From Solobacterium sp. UBA1761 (GTDB lineage: Bacteria; Bacillota_I; Bacilli_A; Erysipelotrichales; Erysipelotrichaceae), in NCBI GenBank assembly GCA_002315565.1, contig DCHD01000028.1:1-64000 (forward strand): 64,000 nucleotides of DNA, in the 5' to 3' direction. Shown piece after piece: positions 7,936 through 15,871 of this stretch; the stretch's first letter is position 1, and the number at the start of each line of letters is the position of its first letter. Made by a program: the position numbers and the translations under genes. Below the pieces are notes generated by a model. It searched no databases, was not told where the DNA came from, and saw only the letters and a program-made list of their open reading frames with translations.

Positions 7936-8549
7936 TGCATAAGAAATCACTTGAAGAACTCAGTATTCTTACTGCTTCCAAAGATCCGGTACCTGGTGGC
8001 GGAGGAATCTCTGGCGCTGTTGGTGCACTTGCTGCTGCACTTTGTGAAATGGTAACTTCACTTACAACCGGTAAGAAAAAATATGCCGAATATGAAACCG
8101 AAATCCAGCTGATTATGAAAAATGCCGATGAACTCAGAGTAAAGCTTCTTGAGTCCATCAACAAAGACGCTGAAGCCTTCTATCCCCTTTCAAAAGCCTA
8201 TTCAATGGATAAGGAAACACCGGGCTATGAAGAAACACTTGAAAACTGTCTAAGAAGCGCAGCTGCTTCACCATATGAAATACTTGAACTCTGTACTTCA
8301 ATAGTAAAGCTTGATGAAAGACTTGCAACCATCGGCAGCAAGCTTGCAGTAAGCGATGCGGCAACTTCTGTAATGCTGGCACATGGTGCAATGTATGGAG
8401 CACTGATCAACATCAGAGTAAATACCCGTCTGATGAAAGATAAAGAATATGCATCAGCTCTTGAAAACAAGGCGCAGGATCTGATAAACGAATACTGTCC
8501 AAGAGCTGTAAGATGCTACGAATCAATAACGGAGAGACTAAATGGCTAA
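7935..8549 (+). CDS. fchA: FchA-type methenyl-THF cyclohydrolase (formiminotransferase-cyclodeaminase family)
   Basis: This 204-residue protein matches the cyclodeaminase half of FTCD ('VPGGGGISGAVGALAAALCEMV' region near residue 19; 'KDAEAFYPLSKAYSMDK'). In purine- and glycine-fermenting Firmicutes this fold serves as 5,10-methenyl-THF cyclohydrolase. The start codon overlaps the fhs stop (TGATG), with AGGA upstream, indicating translational coupling. Its presence next to folD would normally be redundant, but FolD here lacks cyclohydrolase residues, so FchA probably supplies that activity. Formimino-THF cyclodeaminase activity is the alternative; no glutamate formiminotransferase gene is visible. 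Confidence 0.88.
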   Translation: MHKKSLEELSILTASKDPVPGGGGISGAVGALAAALCEMVTSLTTGKKKYAEYETEIQLIMKNADELRVKLLESINKDAEAFYPLSKAYSMDKETPGYEETLENCLRSAAASPYEILELCTSIVKLDERLATIGSKLAVSDAATSVMLAHGAMYGALINIRVNTRLMKDKEYASALENKAQDLINEYCPRAVRCYESITERLNG

Positions 8550-9390
8550 TCTGCTTAAAGGAAAAGATGTGGCTCTTGCCATAAATGAAAACAACAGAAA
8601 AGAAGCTGATGCCCTTAAAGAAAAAGGCATCGTACCAACTCTGGCAATCATGAGAGTCGGTGAAAACGATTCCGATATTTCCTATGAAAAAGGAGCGATG
8701 AAAAGATGTGGCGAAGCAGGTGTAGAAACAAGAAACATCATTCTGCCTGCCGATGTTGATTCCGATACCTTCTTCAATGAACTTGACAAACTGAATAATG
8801 ATTCTTCCGTACATGGCATACTGATGTTCAGACCTTTGCCTAAACAGCTTGATTCAGAACTGGCAAGAATATCCATCAATCCCGATAAGGATGTCGATGG
8901 CTGTACTGATGGTTCTTTAGCCGGTGTATTTACAAACAGAAAAATGGGCTTTGCCCCATGTACTGCCGAAGCTGCCGTAGCCATTCTTGATTACTACAAT
9001 ATCGATGTAAGCGGAAAGAATGTTGTTGTCCTTGGCAGATCGCTTGTTATCGGCAAGCCTGTTTCAATGCTGTTGCTGAACAGAAACGCCACCGTAACAA
9101 TCTGCCATACCAAAACAGTCAATGTCCAGGATATCACCAAAAAAGCAGATATTCTGATTCTGGCAACAGGTCAGATGGAATCAGTAACCAAAGGCTATGT
9201 TTCAAACAACCAGACAGTAATTGATGTCGGCATTTCCTGGAATGAGTCAAAAGGTAAACTCTGTGGTGATGCTCTGTTTGAAGAAGTTGAACCGATTGTT
9301 GAAAACATCACTCCTGTTCCTGGAGGAGTTGGAGCCGTAACTACTTCAATACTGGTAAGACATGTAATTGAAGCAGCCAAAAGAAACTAA
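8542..9390 (+). CDS. folD: FolD-family methylene-THF dehydrogenase, cyclohydrolase residues missing
   Basis: This 282-residue FolD homologue has the N-terminal substrate domain and a Rossmann domain ('VLGRSLVIGKPVSMLLL', 'VIDVGI', 'TPVPGGVGAVTTSILV'). The substrate Asp in 'DKDVDG' (D119) and Tyr48 are present. By hand alignment with E. coli FolD, the catalytic Lys of the YxxxK motif (E. coli K54) is Ala52 and the cyclohydrolase Gln (Q98) is Phe96. The protein is therefore likely a dehydrogenase only. It overlaps fchA by 8 bp with GGAGAG as ribosome site, so the pair probably works as two separate steps. The cofactor (NAD or NADP) cannot be called. Confidence 0.9.
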   Translation: MANLLKGKDVALAINENNRKEADALKEKGIVPTLAIMRVGENDSDISYEKGAMKRCGEAGVETRNIILPADVDSDTFFNELDKLNNDSSVHGILMFRPLPKQLDSELARISINPDKDVDGCTDGSLAGVFTNRKMGFAPCTAEAAVAILDYYNIDVSGKNVVVLGRSLVIGKPVSMLLLNRNATVTICHTKTVNVQDITKKADILILATGQMESVTKGYVSNNQTVIDVGISWNESKGKLCGDALFEEVEPIVENITPVPGGVGAVTTSILVRHVIEAAKRN

Positions 9391-9414
9391 AAGAAGACTT
9401 ACGTCTTCTTTTCT
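9389..9414. terminator. Bidirectional terminator
   Basis: AAGAAGAC (9391-9398) pairs with GTCTTCTT (9403-9410) around a 4-nt loop, with A and T tracts on either side, between convergent folD and the acyltransferase gene. Confidence 0.82.
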
Positions 9415-10073
9415 TATTGCCTTTCAGTTATTTCTGTTTTTGATTTATAGATGGAGTTTTCTTTAACAACCCCTCTTACCGAACTGAGCGGATAAATAAT
9501 GCTGTGTCTGCCCACAACTGTACCGGGATTGAGTACCGAGTTACAGCCTACTTCCACTTCATCACCGATAAAAGCACCGATTTTTCTAAGTCCTGTTTCT
9601 ATAGTCTTATCACCGTCATGAATATTGATTTCTTTGTGGTCGGCCTTGAAATTGGAAGTGATGGCACCTGCTCCCATATGAGCCTTATAACCGAGTATTG
9701 AATCACCAACATAGTTATAATGAGGTACCTGACAGTTATCGAAGATGATGACATTCTTGAGCTCTGTAGAATTGCCGATGACACAGTTTTCGCCAACAAG
9801 AGCACTTCCTCTGATGAAAGCACCTGGTCTTACTTCGGAATTGGCACCAATCAGACATGGTCCATCAAAATAGGCAGTGTCATAGACTTTACATGTCTTA
9901 TGTACATAGACATTTTCTTTGATCTGTCTGTATTCACTCTTGTCAATACTGCTGATCAGCTCAACAATCAGATCACTTATGCCCGGTAAAGCTTCATAGG
10001 GATATTCAAACTTCTCAAGGTACTCTTTTGCCTCTGTATGCGACAAATCATATAATTCACTAATCTTATACAT
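9414..10073 (-). CDS. Left-handed beta-helix acyltransferase, GlmU C-domain-like
   Basis: This 219-residue protein has hexapeptide repeats from about residue 55 ('VYVHKTCKVYDTAYFDGPCLIGANSEVRPG...'). Its segment 'HYNYVGDSILGYKAHMGAGAITSN' closely resembles the acetyl-CoA site of GlmU acetyltransferase domains. There is no nucleotidyltransferase domain, and a short helical N-terminus replaces it. It may acetylate an amino sugar or bind a nucleotide sugar; substrate unknown. AAGGAG precedes the ATG. It lies 11 bp downstream of the Fe-type dehydrogenase and is probably co-transcribed with it. A full GlmU is not in this window. Confidence 0.72.
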   Translation of the reverse strand: MYKISELYDLSHTEAKEYLEKFEYPYEALPGISDLIVELISSIDKSEYRQIKENVYVHKTCKVYDTAYFDGPCLIGANSEVRPGAFIRGSALVGENCVIGNSTELKNVIIFDNCQVPHYNYVGDSILGYKAHMGAGAITSNFKADHKEINIHDGDKTIETGLRKIGAFIGDEVEVGCNSVLNPGTVVGRHSIIYPLSSVRGVVKENSIYKSKTEITERQ

Positions 10074-10084
10074 ATAACTCCTTC

Positions 10085-11284
10085 TTAAGCCTGTATTGAC
10101 CTGTAAATGGTCTCAAAATCCTTTTTATCAAATATTACAGGACATGGATACATCGGAACAGCTTCCATGTAGCATCTGTTTACCATTTCTTCTATATCCT
10201 CATCTTTGATACAGTCAAATTTATCCTGTATGTCAAGTTCTTTTCTCATTGAATCAATTCTTTCAATGACATTCAGAGCTTTTTCTTTTTCGTCTCTTCC
10301 TTCAATGCCGCAATAATCGGCAATCTCAGAAAGTGGTTTATAGACAGCTTCACCATAGTACTTCAATACCGGAACAAGTATTACTGCATTGGCAAGGCCA
10401 TGAGATACGCCATATACTCCACCCAGTGCATGAGCCAGAGCATGAACATTGCCGACAAAGTTATTGGTGAAAGCCTGACCGGCATAAGTAGAAGCAATCA
10501 GCATGTTGCTTCTGGCAACAACATTCCCCGGATTGTTATGAACAACCGGAAGATTGGCAAGAATAAGTCTGACTGACTCAAGTGCCTTTTCTTTGACGAA
10601 CTTTGACGCAAACAGATTGGTATAAGCCTCAACCGCATGAGTCAAAGCATCCATCCCTGTCGTAACAGTAACCTTATCAGGCAAAGACAAAGTCAGATTG
10701 GCATCAAGCAGAGCATAATCCGGAATAATACGGTAATCACTTACCACATATTTGTAATGTGTTCCGTTTTTTGTACCGGATACAACTGCCGCAATCGTAA
10801 CTTCACTTCCCGAACCTGCAGTAGTAGGAACAGCAATAAAGAGCGGCGTTTTCTTCAGTACCTTGACATAGCCCTTCATCCTGCTGACTGGAACATCCGG
10901 CCTGACTGCCCTTGCACCAATCAGTTTGGCAGCATCTATTTTTGATCCGCCTCCAACGGCAATAATTGCCGTACAGTTATTCTCTTTATACATCTCAAGT
11001 CCATATTCAACATCTTCAACAGTCGGTTCTGAACTTATGTCAGTATAGAATGAGTATTCAATCTCAAGTTCATCAAATCTGTCCAGCAGTTTAGTAAACT
11101 GTCCGTTCTTCAGAAGATTGTGTGAAGCTACTATCAATACGCTTCTGACATTTCTTTCCTTAAGAATATCTGCTGCCTTTACAAGAACACCCGGTTCATT
11201 GATTATAACCGGTTGTACATTCTTAAATAGCCTTGTTACCCTTGAAAAACAGAAATGCAGAATACGACAGAAAATCTTTTTCAT
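10085..11284 (-). CDS. Iron-containing alcohol dehydrogenase
   Basis: This 399-residue group III dehydrogenase has NAD(P)-binding 'AVGGGSKIDAAK', the 'PTTAGSGSEVT' motif, and metal-ligand region 'GMDALTHAVEAY' continuing to 'HALAHALGGVYGVSHGLANAV', which carries the iron-binding His residues. Substrates in the family range from ethanol to 1,3-propanediol and butanol, so the fermentation product cannot be named. I start at ATG 11284, with AAGGTG 6 nt upstream; a GTG nine bases earlier is possible. The first 20 residues are hydrophobic and basic, which is unusual and might mediate membrane association. Confidence 0.88.
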   Translation of the reverse strand: MKKIFCRILHFCFSRVTRLFKNVQPVIINEPGVLVKAADILKERNVRSVLIVASHNLLKNGQFTKLLDRFDELEIEYSFYTDISSEPTVEDVEYGLEMYKENNCTAIIAVGGGSKIDAAKLIGARAVRPDVPVSRMKGYVKVLKKTPLFIAVPTTAGSGSEVTIAAVVSGTKNGTHYKYVVSDYRIIPDYALLDANLTLSLPDKVTVTTGMDALTHAVEAYTNLFASKFVKEKALESVRLILANLPVVHNNPGNVVARSNMLIASTYAGQAFTNNFVGNVHALAHALGGVYGVSHGLANAVILVPVLKYYGEAVYKPLSEIADYCGIEGRDEKEKALNVIERIDSMRKELDIQDKFDCIKDEDIEEMVNRCYMEAVPMYPCPVIFDKKDFETIYRSIQA

Positions 11285-11332
11285 AATAAACACCTTTGCT
11301 CGTATATTTTAATACATTTTTACCAACATATT

Positions 11333-11356
11333 AAAAGAAGTCTTTCGACTTCTTTT
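11333..11356. terminator. Bidirectional-type terminator hairpin
   Basis: AAAAGAAGTC (11333-11342) pairs with GACTTCTTTT (11347-11356). It follows the MATE gene stop on the minus strand and precedes the alcohol dehydrogenase gene. Confidence 0.82.
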
Positions 11357-11362
11357 GAATAT

Positions 11363-13117
11363 TTACATTTTAACCGTCAGGACATTCATTCCGAAATTGA
11401 CCTGATAGTTCATTTCCTTAGCAATCTTTGAGACCATCCTGATACCTATGTTCTTGCATGGATCATCAGGGTTGTACTGACTCAGTTTCGAATGCGGATC
11501 AAACGGAACACAGTCATCTTTGATTCTGAGATATATATCATCACCAGTAACAGAGGCATAGATATCAATAACGTGTTTCTTGTTGTCTTTTGTAAAACCG
11601 TGTTCAACAATATTGCCTGCCATTTCTTCGGCACAAAGGCCGCTCATCTTAGCCCTTCTGGAATCGATACCGTGTTTTTCAAGGAATTCGATAATATTTT
11701 CAGATACGCCGGATACTTCATTTATTTCATTTACCGAAACAGACATAGATTCAACATTTTTCAATTCATCATCAATCATCAGTATTTCATCAAGTCTGAA
11801 TACAGGTCTTTTCTTTCTGATAAACAGCATCGCAAACACAACTATCATCGTCACAACTTCAGCAAGCGCATAACATGAATAGATACCCAGAGTACCGAAT
11901 ATATCAGTCAGGAACAGACAGCATGCCAGCGGTACAAGAATACAGTTGACAAGATAGATACCATCACAAAGCATAGTTCTTCCCTGTGTCTGATAGAAAT
12001 TCATAAACACTACTGTAAAGATATTGATCGGCATAGAGAACGAATATGCAAATAACAGTCTAAAAGTCTCATAAGCAACCAGCTGATCAGCACCGAATAT
12101 ATAAGCGATATCATCAGAGAAGAAATATAGAATCACCATTCTTGCAAAAGCGGTAATAAGTCCGACTCTGATTGCTGTCTTTGCCAGTCTAACCAAAGAA
12201 GAACGGTCTTTTTCTCCACTGTATAAAGATGCCAACATCAGCGTAGCAGAACCGATACCGATATTGAACGAATCAAGAATACCGCCGATACTCGACATAA
12301 TAGCCAGAGCATTCATTGCTACAGCGCCACCGACTTTTAATGCAAATGAATTTATAAAGATATTTCTTGTAGGATAAAGAATATTGGCAACTGCAGCAGG
12401 AGAACCAAGCGCAATAATTCTTCCGACAACTTTAATGTCAAATGCGCCTTTTTCAAGTCTTACGGTATTTTTTGCATTCAGAATATAGATTAATCCGACA
12501 GCAGCTGTACAGATCTGAGCAAGTGCTGCTGCAGAAGCTACTGCAAATACTCCGCCCTTAATTACCATAACGGCAACAACACCGAATCCAAGATTCAGAC
12601 ATGCAAGCAAAGCCGTCAGCAGAAGAGATACTTTAGCCTTGTTGCACAGATTCAGATAAGCCATAACTGATGAAGTAATACACTGGCCAATAAAGCCAAA
12701 ACTCAGTCCCCTGATATATGAAGCGGTTACCGTAATATTTGCATCTTTTGCACCAAGCAGCATGGCAATAGGATCTGCACCGGCAAAACATGCAACAAAC
12801 AGAAGCACACCGATAAATGATGCTGTAATCATTGAAACGGTAAATGTTTTATTGATCCTTTCAGTTTCACCAGAACCCATATAGTGGCCAACAATAACGC
12901 CTGAACCGCCTGCAACTATCGATGCACATGCCGTGACAAGAGCACTTAACGGACCAACAAATCCTAAAGCAACCATTGCCTCCTGTGACAGATTGTTTCC
13001 GACCAGAATACCATTGACAATACCTGACAAAGCTCCGGTAATAACCACAAAAATCTGAGCCGGCAGCAGTTTCATATACAGATTGTAGATGTTCTTAGAA
13101 GAGATGTCTTTACTCAT
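11363..13117 (-). CDS. MATE-family transporter fused to a GHKL (HATPase, RsbW-like) domain
   Basis: This 584-residue protein is a two-part fusion. Residues 1-435 form a twelve-helix MATE exporter ('GSGVIVGHYMGSGE', 'GSPAAVANILYPTRNIFIN'). After a linker (436-480), residues about 485-584 form a GHKL ATPase of the anti-sigma-factor type: N-box 'CAEEMAGNIVEHGF' (E497/E498, N502), 'IKDDCVPFDP' (D534/D535) and a short G2 box 'NIGIRMV'. MATE proteins export cationic drugs or metabolites by Na+ or H+ antiport. The ATPase may regulate transport or phosphorylate a partner. No anti-sigma antagonist gene is adjacent. The upstream region has two copies of TCCTATTAT and TATAAT-like sequence. Confidence 0.85.
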   Translation of the reverse strand: MSKDISSKNIYNLYMKLLPAQIFVVITGALSGIVNGILVGNNLSQEAMVALGFVGPLSALVTACASIVAGGSGVIVGHYMGSGETERINKTFTVSMITASFIGVLLFVACFAGADPIAMLLGAKDANITVTASYIRGLSFGFIGQCITSSVMAYLNLCNKAKVSLLLTALLACLNLGFGVVAVMVIKGGVFAVASAAALAQICTAAVGLIYILNAKNTVRLEKGAFDIKVVGRIIALGSPAAVANILYPTRNIFINSFALKVGGAVAMNALAIMSSIGGILDSFNIGIGSATLMLASLYSGEKDRSSLVRLAKTAIRVGLITAFARMVILYFFSDDIAYIFGADQLVAYETFRLLFAYSFSMPINIFTVVFMNFYQTQGRTMLCDGIYLVNCILVPLACCLFLTDIFGTLGIYSCYALAEVVTMIVVFAMLFIRKKRPVFRLDEILMIDDELKNVESMSVSVNEINEVSGVSENIIEFLEKHGIDSRRAKMSGLCAEEMAGNIVEHGFTKDNKKHVIDIYASVTGDDIYLRIKDDCVPFDPHSKLSQYNPDDPCKNIGIRMVSKIAKEMNYQVNFGMNVLTVKM

Positions 13118-13165
13118 AACTTTTTCAGGTCCTATTATGTTAACCTGTTCCTATTATATTTTACC

Positions 13166-13966
13166 TTATAGGCTTGAAATCTTCCTGTTGATTAATGCTC
13201 CGAGATAGAAGAAATAGAAAATGAAATAAAAATAGAACATTATAATAATGATGGCTGCAAGTGACCCGTACATAGAAAAATCAAGATAGCTGTCCATCAG
13301 AATATTGAAAATCAGCAGATAGAGATAATTGGCAATACTCGTAAAGAATGCACCGGGAAGCTGTCTGATAAAACTGTTTTTCTCTGTCGGTACCAGACAG
13401 TACATAAACACAAATATCAGTGTCTGTATACCGATGACCAGAATGAAACGATACTTCAGAATAAAACTGACAAATCCCGAACTGATAAGTTTCTTCGCAA
13501 TAAGAAACTCTCTGATATATCCGCCGGCCAGGCCGACAGCACTTGTCAGAACAATTACCGCTGCTGCAGCAACAAGAAACAGCGTTCCGAAAATTCTCAG
13601 ATAAACATAATTCTGTTTTTCTTTACAGCCAAAGATATCATTCAATGCATGTCTAATATATATCATCATCCATGAAGATGACCACAACATGACAATAACC
13701 GTAACCGGCAGAAGTTTTGAACCGTCATAAAGACTTTCAATCAGATTCCTCGTGAATTCATTTACTCCGTTTGGCACAATGGTATTCGCAACCGCAAGAA
13801 GTCCTTCTTCAGTGAGCGGTGTATACGGCACCAGCATCAGAAGAATAAGCAGAAAAGGAATAACGGAAATAATAAAACCAAAACTGCTTGCTGCAGCATA
13901 GATATCAATTTTCTTCAGTTCAGTATTGCTCAAAAGCTCTTTGATTCTATTGAATACAGATTTCAT
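13166..13966 (-). CDS. YihY/BrkB-family membrane protein
   Basis: This 266-residue protein has about six transmembrane segments and the YihY signatures 'DIYAAASSFGFIISVIPFLLILL', 'WSSSWMMIYIRHALNDIFG' and 'PGAFFTSIANYLYLLIF'. Older databases call the family ribonuclease BN, which is incorrect; its role is unclear (possible transport or envelope function). Start 13966 is preferred because GGAG lies 9 nt upstream. It overlaps the end of the ybaK-like gene, so the two are translationally coupled. Confidence 0.83.
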   Translation of the reverse strand: MKSVFNRIKELLSNTELKKIDIYAAASSFGFIISVIPFLLILLMLVPYTPLTEEGLLAVANTIVPNGVNEFTRNLIESLYDGSKLLPVTVIVMLWSSSWMMIYIRHALNDIFGCKEKQNYVYLRIFGTLFLVAAAAVIVLTSAVGLAGGYIREFLIAKKLISSGFVSFILKYRFILVIGIQTLIFVFMYCLVPTEKNSFIRQLPGAFFTSIANYLYLLIFNILMDSYLDFSMYGSLAAIIIIMFYFYFIFYFFYLGALINRKISSL

Positions 13967-14414
13967 CAACTTTAGCTCCAAGATATTTCAGAAGTTCATC
14001 ACGCTTTACTTTGATTCCGGTTCCATACATTCCCCCGGATATCTCAATTACTTCGTGATTGTTAACTTCGCTGTCAAAATAGATCCCGTTGTTCTTCTTT
14101 ACTCCAACAGGAGATACAGAACCCCTTTCATAGCCTACAAGCTTCAAAAGGTCTCTGACGTGAATCATATCAACACTCTTCACATTCATCGCTCTGGCAG
14201 CTTTTTTCAGGTCCAGTTCTTTGTTTACCGGAATTACTGCAATATATATACCATGTCCGCTGATCAGACCGAGCGTTTTATAGCACTGAGAATATTCCAT
14301 ATTCAGAAGATCTGATACGGCAACACCGGAAAACTTGTCCTTATCAATGGAATACTCCATAACATCATATTTGATTTTTGCGCTGTCAAGCATACGCATT
14401 GCGTTTGTTTTCAT
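13947..14414 (-). CDS. ybaK: YbaK/EbsC-family Cys-tRNA(Pro) deacylase
   Basis: This 155-residue trans-editing domain protein clears Cys mischarged on tRNA-Pro. The YbaK fold is visible from 'YKTLGLISG', 'VIPVNKELDLKKAARAM', 'GYERGSVSPVGVKKN' (the conserved G-x-SP-G loop holding the substrate) and 'EISGGMYGTGIKVKRDEL'. Length matches the family. Upstream is a terminator from the FecR gene, so it has its own promoter, which I could not place. It overlaps yihY by about 20 bp. Confidence 0.88.
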   Translation of the reverse strand: MKTNAMRMLDSAKIKYDVMEYSIDKDKFSGVAVSDLLNMEYSQCYKTLGLISGHGIYIAVIPVNKELDLKKAARAMNVKSVDMIHVRDLLKLVGYERGSVSPVGVKKNNGIYFDSEVNNHEVIEISGGMYGTGIKVKRDELLKYLGAKVDEICIQ

Positions 14415-14419
14415 AATTT

Positions 14420-14445
14420 AAAAAAGTCCCCATTACTGAGGACTG
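14420..14445 (-). terminator. Terminator of the CHASE2-FecR operon
   Basis: On the minus strand AGTCC and GGACT (14425-14444) form a short stem followed by TTTTTT, six bases past the FecR gene stop. Confidence 0.7.
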
Positions 14446-14450
14446 TCTTT

Positions 14451-15869
14451 TTATTTTTCAACAATGCACCAGGTAAATTCAATTGACTCAGTAGAACCGC
14501 CTGGCCAACAATATCCGGATTTAGGTGAGATATGCAAAGTATATACACCAGGATTGCTTTCTACTGTAGCATCACTGGATTCCATAACATTCCAGTCAAC
14601 GCCATCAATCACTGCCCAGTGTGCACTGCCATCAAACACGAATTCACCAACTGAAAGTGAAGGTCTGTTGATAGTTTCGTTTGCCTTTTCAACTGGAACA
14701 TAGGCGTTCTTTTCGTAGTCTTTAACCTCTTCTTCTTCTTTTTCTATAATTCGGCAGACTTTCTTTACTTCGCCTGTAACAGGGTCTTTAGTAGTAGTGC
14801 AGTTTGGATCTTCAACTTCTTCTGGCTCTTCTATCTTAGCCGTATACCTAACCTTTTCTGCTTTCACAGGAGCTTCTATATAGTTGTAATTTGATTCATA
14901 TTTAGGCTCTTCAACCATTTCACAATAGTCTTTGTATATCAGTTTTTCTTCTTTTTCCATTTTTTCAATCTTGATTTCTTTTTCTGGTACAAGATTGTCG
15001 GCTTTCAGAGTATCGCTTTTCTTTGCTTCAGATTTATGAGAAATAATCTGTTTGTTTTCCTCAATCATTATCTGAACTTCTTCAATATATGCTTCAACCT
15101 CTTTTTCAGTGTTTGTTGCAGCAACCGGTTTGATTACAGTTTCTTCTTCCTCGGTTATTTCAAAATCCCAGTCAGAAACCTTTTCTCTGTATTCTGGTTC
15201 ATATTCAAGGTAATCGCCAACAAGTCTAGAAACATTATCACCAGTTATTTCTTCTAAACTGTATTTCATGAGTTCGTCAGCTGAGTCAAATACAACACAT
15301 GTATTTGGAATCAGAGAACAAACAATACCTTCTTTAACGCCATTGCTGATATCACCTTTACCGGTATAGATAGAAAAACTGATAATTCCGTCTTCATACA
15401 TTCCGGCACCTGAAGTACCTCTGATAGACATTGAAGTGGCGCCAATCTTGAAAATCATCTGTTCTTCAGCAGAAAGTTTCTTTTCTACATCGAAGAAGAA
15501 ATCACCATATTCAAGTTCAATCAACAAAGAACCTGACTTGCATTCAGTGATTTTAAGTTTTGAATCTTTATTAAGCAGAATGTTTTTATCGTCATCGACT
15601 CTCAGATAAACTCTTGAGTTTTCATCGGTGACAATTTCATCTCCTGCGAGTATTCTCATTCCTTCGAATACATTCTCATCAGCATTTTCTCTTGTTACCT
15701 TAATGCCATCACCTTCAATTACTTTGAAGATAATAGCAGTTCTTGCCTCAACAGTTTCTTCAAGTTCTGGGTTGTTTTCTGCTTTTGTGCTGTTGCAACC
15801 AGAAAGAAGCATCATAAAAACCATTAATGCAAGAAACAGTTTTGTAATTCTTCTTTTCCTTTTTTTCAT
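14451..15869 (-). CDS. FecR-domain lipoprotein, probable partner of the CHASE2 cyclase
   Basis: This 472-residue exported lipoprotein has a signal peptide ending in the lipobox 'LLSGC' (about residue 25). Residues about 45-210 are a FecR domain ('GDEIVTDENSRVYLRVDDD', 'GATSMSIRGTSGAG'). A long Glu/Lys-rich stalk follows, then a C-terminal Ig-like (MBG-type) domain from about 400 ('FVFDGSAHWAVIDG', 'YCWPGGSTESIEFTW'). The preferred ATG at 15869 has AAGG 8 nt upstream; the GTG six bases earlier is too close to it. It starts 2 nt after the cyclase stop. FecR/CHASE2 pairs occur in many bacteria, and the lipoprotein probably presents a surface signal to the sensor. Confidence 0.82.
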   Translation of the reverse strand: MKKRKRRITKLFLALMVFMMLLSGCNSTKAENNPELEETVEARTAIIFKVIEGDGIKVTRENADENVFEGMRILAGDEIVTDENSRVYLRVDDDKNILLNKDSKLKITECKSGSLLIELEYGDFFFDVEKKLSAEEQMIFKIGATSMSIRGTSGAGMYEDGIISFSIYTGKGDISNGVKEGIVCSLIPNTCVVFDSADELMKYSLEEITGDNVSRLVGDYLEYEPEYREKVSDWDFEITEEEETVIKPVAATNTEKEVEAYIEEVQIMIEENKQIISHKSEAKKSDTLKADNLVPEKEIKIEKMEKEEKLIYKDYCEMVEEPKYESNYNYIEAPVKAEKVRYTAKIEEPEEVEDPNCTTTKDPVTGEVKKVCRIIEKEEEEVKDYEKNAYVPVEKANETINRPSLSVGEFVFDGSAHWAVIDGVDWNVMESSDATVESNPGVYTLHISPKSGYCWPGGSTESIEFTWCIVEK

Positions 15870-15871
15870 TT

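Noticed and set aside
11492..11878. Plus-strand frame opposite the GHKL domain of the MATE fusion
   Set aside because: The minus-strand frame shows N-box and ATP-lid motifs; the plus frame shows nothing and has no start signal.
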